From Laccaria trichodermophora (Eukaryota > Basidiomycota > Agaricomycetes > Agaricales > Hydnangiaceae): a DNA stretch of 64,000 nucleotides. Shown here in pieces: positions 57,651-64,000 of the stretch. How positions within the stretch are numbered: the stretch's first letter is position 1; every line of letters begins with the position of its first letter. Under the pieces are notes generated by a model. The model was given only the letters and a program-made list of their open reading frames with translations. It was not told the DNA's origin and did not search any database. The stretch spans positions 496,001 through 560,000 of the forward strand of contig JACTVC010000016.1 of the NCBI GenBank assembly GCA_018417955.1, in the 5' to 3' direction. The position numbers and the translations under genes were made by a program.

Positions 57651-60600
57651 TCATGGCTGTAAATATGGATACATCTCCTGTAAACGTAGAAACATGTCCA
57701 CATCAACAATGTCAACAATGTGATACTCGTCAACACTCTCGAACGTTGGGACAATATAGGCTCCGCGGATGATTGATTGAACAGGAATAAATTCTGCATC
57801 TTTTTGAGGTTTTGCACAGACTCTAATGAGGCCAAGATCCTTGTCTTTCCTCCAAAGCATGCCAGTTGGGGCATCATAGGCATGAATAAGTGCAAATAAA
57901 TGTTGTTGATCTTCAACTTGGAAGGAGAATGCAAAAACTAGACGTGCAAATATTGGTTTATTTTGTGTGCACACAATAACACAATCATGTCTTGGCTGTT
58001 GATCTTTCCCAAAGTTGGGTGTGCAGCAAAGGTAATCCTCCACTAAACGCCAGGTTATTCTTGACTCGTACTTGATTTTGAGATATCGATATTCAGTCAA
58101 CTATTTTCAAGGGGTTAGCTATATGAAGATGTATTGAAAGAGCCAGGTACCAGATCAGTTTTCTTGATTATAAGGGCTTTGTTTTGGGGACAAGGAAGAT
58201 TATGGGCAACAAGGAAATTGTTGATAAATTTAGAAAATTTGATCCAAAAGTTGATGAACGCAGAGTCTGAATTTTCTTCAACTTCAGCCATTGTCACTTG
58301 CTTTTGTTTTGCTCCAAGGTGAATAAAGCCCCCTGGGTCACCAGCCTCATCCAGGGGTTCTGAATCATTTTGGTGATGATATTCATCGAGATTGTCAAGC
58401 TGAGCACGTATATAATCTGCAACAGCTGTCCAGTGATTGTGCTGCAGGATCTAATGTGAAAAGCATTGAGCTAAAATTAAATCCAATGATTGATAATAAT
58501 AATAATTACCTGGCCCTCAACTTCCTTGAAATTTGTTACACGGGCATATACTTTTTTAGCTTCCCCATGCATCTGTTCACTTGGCTTTGTACTGTAATTC
58601 TTTGTAACACCCTTGGCCACAATGTCATCAAACATATGAGCATGTGTATGGCGCTTGGGAAACTCCCAGTTTTTCTCTGAGTCCCCATTGTTATTATGCT
58701 GCTCATAAGCCTGTGAAATAATATGTGGCTAGTTTCACCTTTACAGCATCAGAGATAAAAGTTTACTATACCTTCAAAGCCTGTGAGAAACGCAAGAGCT
58801 CTCTGCGACCTGCAGCAATGGTTACTGCAGTGTGAACTTCCAGAGCAGCATACATATCAAGAGAAATATAGCTTCGTAGTACCTTCAAAAGAAGATATCC
58901 ACTGGGATGTTCAGAATGAGTGATAATGTTGTGTGTTGCAAAGATAACCATCTGCATTTGGTTAATTTAAGAATGATCTGAGTTCTAAAAGGTGTTTGAA
59001 ACAAACTTTGAGAATGTCTTCATATTTTCTTGCATCTGAAAAGGTGACTGATGTAACATGGTCAAAGTGGTTAAGATTTCTCCAACGGGGAAGGTTTGCA
59101 ATTCTATGGTTAATGTGACCATGAGCACTTGACAAAAAAAGACAAAAAAAAAATTTACTGATCATCTGCTTGCTTTGCTGCTTCACGTGTCTCTTTGAGA
59201 ATCAGTTGGATCTGTGGGAGAATATGTTTGCCACCAAGTCCTCCAGGATAGCTGTGCATGCGATCCCAGGATAGAGCTGCATGGGGATCTGAATTTTTGA
59301 TGCTCCAAAATGCATTCTAGTATTTAAGAGAGTGTTGATAGACAAAAAGATGCAGATAGAATGTGATTACCTTGACAAACCGTAACCCAACATCTTTCAT
59401 CAATGACTCTGCATCTCCACGTCTCTGAGACATATTTGCTTCATTATAAGCAGCTTCTGAGCCTTGAGCTGTTCGTAATGGATAGGCTGTTTCTAAGTCA
59501 GACAGCTTTTCCAATGGAATCAAACAGATGGGGCATGGGCATAATCCATTTGACCCTCAAATCAAAGCCATGATACATCTGTATAAAGGCTCAGAATTTT
59601 CAATTGAAAGCTTCAGATCAAAATGAACTTACTGCTCTTCATAGTCAGCAGAAAGAATAAAAACCATTGGAAATAGATGTCGTTGAACTCCATCCCCACA
59701 TTCAACCCAGCATCCAATGTTCGAATATTCTTGAATTGATTCTAAAAGCATGTGAAATGATTCATGCCAAATAACCCTCTTGAAATCAACATATCCCTTC
59801 TTTCCTTTTTCACCTTCATCATCTTCAACCTAAAGAAAAAAGAACTTAGTAAACATAATCTTACAGGGAAAGAAGAGGTAGCAAACTATTGGAAGCCAGC
59901 CAACAACACTACCATCACCAAGACCCTGACCATTGCTGATTTCACTTGGTAAATTAGCTATTTTTGCAATAACAGGGTAACCCATCTGGCTACCAAATGA
60001 TGAAAGCTTTGTTTTGTCTGCATACAAGATGTAGCAGAGGGGTTTTCCACTGGCTGGAAGTGAGGACTAATATTGTTCATTTCAAGGAATATGTAACCAG
60101 TGAAGTATAAAACTCACTTGTGCTTTCCAAAACTTGTCACCTGTCCATGGTTTGTGAAAGAATTGTACATAACTCTTTCCATCAAACTTGAATAACCGCT
60201 GAGCATCCCACTCAAACAAAGATGCAAGGAGGGGATTTTTAACAAGGTCCATTCCCCAATCCCACAATGAGTGATGATAAAAGGGATAATTATGCTCAAC
60301 CCCCTTGTAAGAATGGCTGACCACCTTCTCTTCAAACTAGAGACAAAACAAGGAAGTAAATACATCTCATATATAAACAATAATTTTGGAGTCATACAGG
60401 TGTTAATTTACTTGATGCGCCTTGCAAAATCTCCTGCATTTCATCATGACTGTTGAGCGTGAATTTTGCAGAGCCAGATGAACATGCCTGAAGCATTGCG
60501 ATAAGTGTATTGACCGTATTCTTATTTAAATGAGACTTTAGAGCGATTTCCGCAAACTCAAAATCGACGTGCAAACGGAAGGGACGCCATGGCTCATCAG

Positions 60601-61292
60601 GTGGTCGTGGTCTAGGAGCCTCAGCTGATGGGAATCCGTATTCATTGAAATGGTCAATGCGCGTGGCACGGCCGCTGTGTGGATGATACTCAGTCTTGAT
60701 GTCATCATCAAGGGGTGTAATACAATGAGCGGAGTCAGGTCCGGCGTGATCAAGCACATCGGATGCAGGCAGTGGCAGTGATTCAGGTGATGCGGGACAA
60801 GTCTCCCAACTTGCCCACCCATCATCTATAAAATCAGGTCTTTCAGAATTAGCTGGGGGATACAGAGGGTGGAAATACCAGGTAAACTCGGCAGCCTGAC
60901 GTTCTGGTGTGATTCCCCACGTATTTCTTGTCTCAAAAGATCTGATGAAATATCTCGTTAGCATAGTAGATCCAAAAAACATCTTAATCACACATACTAC
61001 GATGTGTCAGCGCCGTCACGGCCTTTGCGAGCATGCGCCGACCAAGCGCCAGCAATTCCGCTGTGGAATCAAATATTAAAACAGAGTTAGGGAGTGTAGA
61101 CAATTACGCACCCTCTTCTTTGGCTTTTCTGTCCCTCAGCTCCCTCTCAACATCTTGTTGATCTACCCTTTCGTTTTCCCGTCACTTCTGGCAAGCTTTT
61201 TTGTGCGATCCGATCCCGTAGGGGCTGAACCCATGCCCGCAGAACTCACATATCACTTTTTCTGTTGCTTTGGCTTGCTTTTGTGTTGCCAT
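57651..61292 (-). pseudogene. Second Plavaka-like transposase, near-complete but with at least one stop
   Basis: ATG 61292 begins MATQKQAKATEKVICEFCGH with a Cys/His finger (GIGSHKKACQK), then an in-frame TGA where the family continues. A normal intron leads to LLALGRRMLAKAVTALTHR, and then RNTWGITPERQAAEFTWYF and an acidic region with SGRATRIDHFNEYGFP. The central blocks are YPFYHHSLWDWGMDL, KPWTGDKFWKAQ, GYPVIAKIANLPSE, KGYVDFKRVIWHESFHMLLE, GLGGKHILPQIQLILKET and INHRIANLPRWRNLNHFDHV. The C-terminal part has SEQMHGEAKKVYARVTNF and PIFARLVFAFSF, ending LRLQEMYPYLQP at 57651. About ten short introns separate the blocks. The sequence is distinct from the transposase at 22813-30729, so this is a second subfamily. 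The TGA makes function doubtful unless it is spliced out. Confidence 0.7.
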
Positions 61293-61607
61293 TTGGCCAG
61301 ATAAGATGACGAGAATGAGATGTTCACGACGGAAATGCTCCACAGACACGCCGTGAGGTTGGGAAGGAGGAATGGGAGGTAATCAGGTCGCTATCTCTGA
61401 AATCAACATGAAATCAACGATCACGGATGCAATGCCCGATACGACCGCGTCGTAACTGATCTAGTCCATCAATTCTCAGTCATAACTGAACTAGGACCCT
61501 TTCAACGCCTTGACCCGATGGCAATCTATTGCAAGTCAGGTTCAAACCGGTGTTGAAACTCAGTTGGAACGCGAGCCGGTTGTGACCGGCTAAAGAAATC
61601 TCCGACA

Positions 61608-64000
61608 TGCGACGGCTCAGCCTCCTGGAATTCAACATCAAAGCCACTCATTCCCACCCTTCCCAGTCAACATCGGCTCCTCATTTCACTGCGCCTACGA
61701 CCCCCAAAACCGCGTTGAGTTTGACCACCCAACACCGGCTCAACGTGCGCAAATACAACACAATCATCTCCACGCGTTAGTCTTCCGGTTGTTCGAGCGT
61801 TCAACATGCCCCTTGCGACAGCGGATCTTCGATCTGAGGATCAACATCGACTCTTCGGATTTACGATGCCTTGGTATGCGGTGAGGGGGGAGGAGATGAT
61901 GATGGGTGTATGCATTTGAGCTGTGTATCGTGCTGTCAGGATCCTGATGACAATATACTCCTTGAGGCTGCTCATACGTGATAGTTTTGCAAAATCTGAA
62001 GGGAGGCGAAAAAGCCATGTCAGGGCAAAGACGGTGGTGTGCATGAGCGTCACGGAGATGGTCTAGGCTTTCGAGAGGTCGATTTGAGAGGAGCAAGTGG
62101 GATGGATGGGGTGCGCCAAAGTTTTGCCAGACAACTCGTGCGCGTGAATCCTCAGCTTAGATTCGGTCGGGGTGACTTCTGTTCACAAATGTGTGTAGTC
62201 TAACCTGATTAGAACGAGAGGAGGTTAGGGGTTACGACAAAAGGAGCTACTGATGAAGGTCACCCACTTACAAATTGAGATACGTGTTTGGATTTTCACA
62301 GAGGTAAAGGTAGCGTCCAAGTGTTTCTCCGAAGTTGTGGTGGGACTAAAACAGATATAATGATCAATGACTGGATGTGGCGTGAGGGTGTTGTGCTTAC
62401 CCTATAGTCTACATGCTTGAGCGGCGTTGGCTTCGAGTATTGCATGAGGGTCGCTCGCAGTTCATCTTTACCTGCTTTTTCCCGAAACGAAAACGGAACG
62501 ATTTGTGGGAACGAAACGTCGGGGAATGGCTGCAACGTCGACATGTGGTATTTAACGACAGAAGTATCATCGTACTCACCTCTCCCCCAACATCCACCAA
62601 ACTCGATATTCACGTGGAGCGCATCAAGCTGCCGAAATACACCACGAGGGAATCTACTAACGGTCGCGTGGTTCTGGTTGCGTAAGCCGTACAGGGTAGT
62701 TTGGAGATACAAGTCGTTGTTAGAGAAGTAGCGGATGGTGTTCGTGCAGTTGGGCGGCTGATCGGGGGTACAGGTGTCCTTGAAACCGTGGCTCGACAGC
62801 AGTGTGTCGGGCAGGATGACGGGGTCCTTTGAGCTTGTAAGGAGCGATCAAGTTTCGGAAACGCCAAGTGGAGTGCTACTAGATGTCGGCTGTGAAGGTC
62901 GTTGAGTTAGTTAAGTATACGGCAAGATATGAAGTCTGAGCGTGACACACCTCGAGAAAACATTCTCCTGCTTGGAACATCGCGGGAGCAGCAGCAAACG
63001 ACTGCAGGAGTAGTGAAGATGGCGATGTTGTCGACGAGGTCGTGGTGGTTGAAAAATCATATGGCGAAGAGTATCTCTATTTGTCCCTCTCAGCCTTTTT
63101 TCAAATCTGGTCCGCGCTATCAGGCCGTGGATGGCGGGGACCTCGACCCATTCATCGTCCATTTCCGTCATGATTCATCCCCCACCAGACAAAGATCGAA
63201 GAAGCCGTGCGTCCGTGTCGTCTATAAGGCACTCCCAATGATCGACATCAGTCAGGAGGGCCGTGAGAAGGGCAAGAACATAGTCGGTGGAGGAGGAGCT
63301 GTGGAACAGGCATGTTGTCAAATTTGAGGGGAGTGCGAAGGTCGGCTGTCGTTGATCGTTGATTTCATCGAGGAGAAGGAGTGGGCGAATCTGGGTGTCT
63401 GAGGGAATACGCTGAGTTTTCAGTGCAGATAGCTGGTTTAATGATCCTTAGCGACCGCCGGTTTTGAATAGAAAAGACTGTAGACTCACCTTACATTCTC
63501 TCCATCAGGAAAACCGACCTAGCACGGCCAATGGTGGGGACTTGACGAATTAAATATGTTGGCACTCGAACCGACCCGCTAAGCCACCGCGCAGCAACTC
63601 CAGCTCCAAATTTTCAGCTATCAAAATCGATGTTCAGAGAGGGGCGATCTCGACGATGATCCGGCCACTCACTTTGAGAGATCATATTGTTAAGACGACA
63701 TGCGTCGTGCACATTGCGTACCGTTTTCTGGTTTCAAGTACTGATAGTTGACGCTGCACAGCCAAATTTGACATGATTGCTAAGAAGGTCAGCTGAGGCT
63801 CCCATGTTCGTCAAGTACACTCGTAAAGCACTGCCTAGGCATCAGCCAAATAGGCGCGTTCGGCGCCAACAACGGACTTGATTCTCTCGTCGTGAGCCTT
63901 GTGGATAGCATACGGAACCAACACTAAAAAATCGAGCCCACTCACCAAAGACAGTAAACTACCGAGGAATGAGAAAGACGAAGGCGAAGGCTTGGAGAAG
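61608..64000. repeat. Large segmental repeat, copy C, right part
   Basis: Continues copy C after the 7.9-kb element and matches 3725-6066 of copy A to the end of the window. The repeat is therefore cut by the window edge. Confidence 0.8.
62296..62850 (-). pseudogene. Open minus-strand frame in copy C, broken in copy A
   Basis: In copy C one minus-strand frame reads DPVILPDTLLSSHGFKDTC through DLYLQTTLYGLRNQNHATVS and FGGCWGRGEYDDTSVVKYH without a stop. Copy A has small indels near 4705 that shift the frame. Composition is protein-like, and Cys and Asn-x-Ser/Thr suggest a secreted domain. Family not recognised; no start or splice partners were found. Confidence 0.3.

Larger units (their letters stand above)
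53663..61607 (-). mobile_element. 7.9-kb Plavaka-like element with exact empty site in copy A
   Basis: The left end is TGTCGGAGTTTTCTAATTTC and the inverted right end TGTCGGAGATTTCTTTAGCC, with CGGTCACAA following in both. Repeat copy C is collinear with copy A on both sides; deleting the element and one TG (53661-53662 or 61608-61609) restores the ACCTGCGACGG that matches ACCCGCAACGG in copy A. Inside are a minus-strand transposase (57651-61292), a second minus-strand gene (55828-57429), a tRNA-like stretch and a plus-strand aspartic protease fragment. The 2-bp duplication is unusual, since CACTA-like elements usually make 2-3 bp. Confidence 0.8.

Overview
The window looks like a repeat-rich accessory region of a basidiomycete (Agaricomycetes-type) nuclear chromosome. 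Genes are split by many short GT-AG introns (about 46-79 nt). The transposon families are ones I associate with mushroom-forming fungi. The host-type genes are also typical of that group: a NACHT/NB-ARC-TPR receptor-like protein, a multi-pass membrane protein and a coiled-coil protein. No database search was run, so family names rest on motif recognition.

Layout: (1) 815-6060 is a long, mostly non-coding repeat (copy A). (2) 6175-11117 is a complete two-ended transposon with an 8-bp target duplication and one spliced minus-strand transposase gene; it lies 53 bp upstream of the next start codon. (3) 11179-14272 is a STAND/NLR-like gene with 11 TPR units, most of them nearly identical. (4) 15296-22204 is a graveyard of foldback elements, a MITE and a broken DDE transposase interrupted by a 553-bp hairpin and a TIR element. 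(5) 22527-34982 is a 12.5-kb Plavaka-type element with divergent transposase and partner genes. It carries two nested insertions: a 1.6-kb LTR element (23268-24873) and a two-gene Tc1/mariner element (26248-29394). (6) 35165-36734 is a coiled-coil protein gene, followed by decayed sequence. (7) 43012-45274 is a multi-pass membrane protein gene. (8) 46670-64000 holds two further copies of the large repeat (B and C). Copy C is split by a 7.9-kb element (53663-61607) whose pre-insertion site is preserved in copy A.

The window records layered insertions. Element boundaries can be set from target duplications (GTTTGGGC; TA; TCGT/TCAT; ATTTTGA/ATTTCGA; TG) and from the empty site in copy A. Several disabling changes fit CpG-to-TpG/CpA decay. 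The candidates most worth following are the mariner element with a SAM-like partner gene, the LTR-bounded gene with no visible reverse transcriptase, the 7.9-kb element carrying a second gene and a protease fragment, and the NLR gene with its recently homogenised repeats and transposon-replaced promoter.
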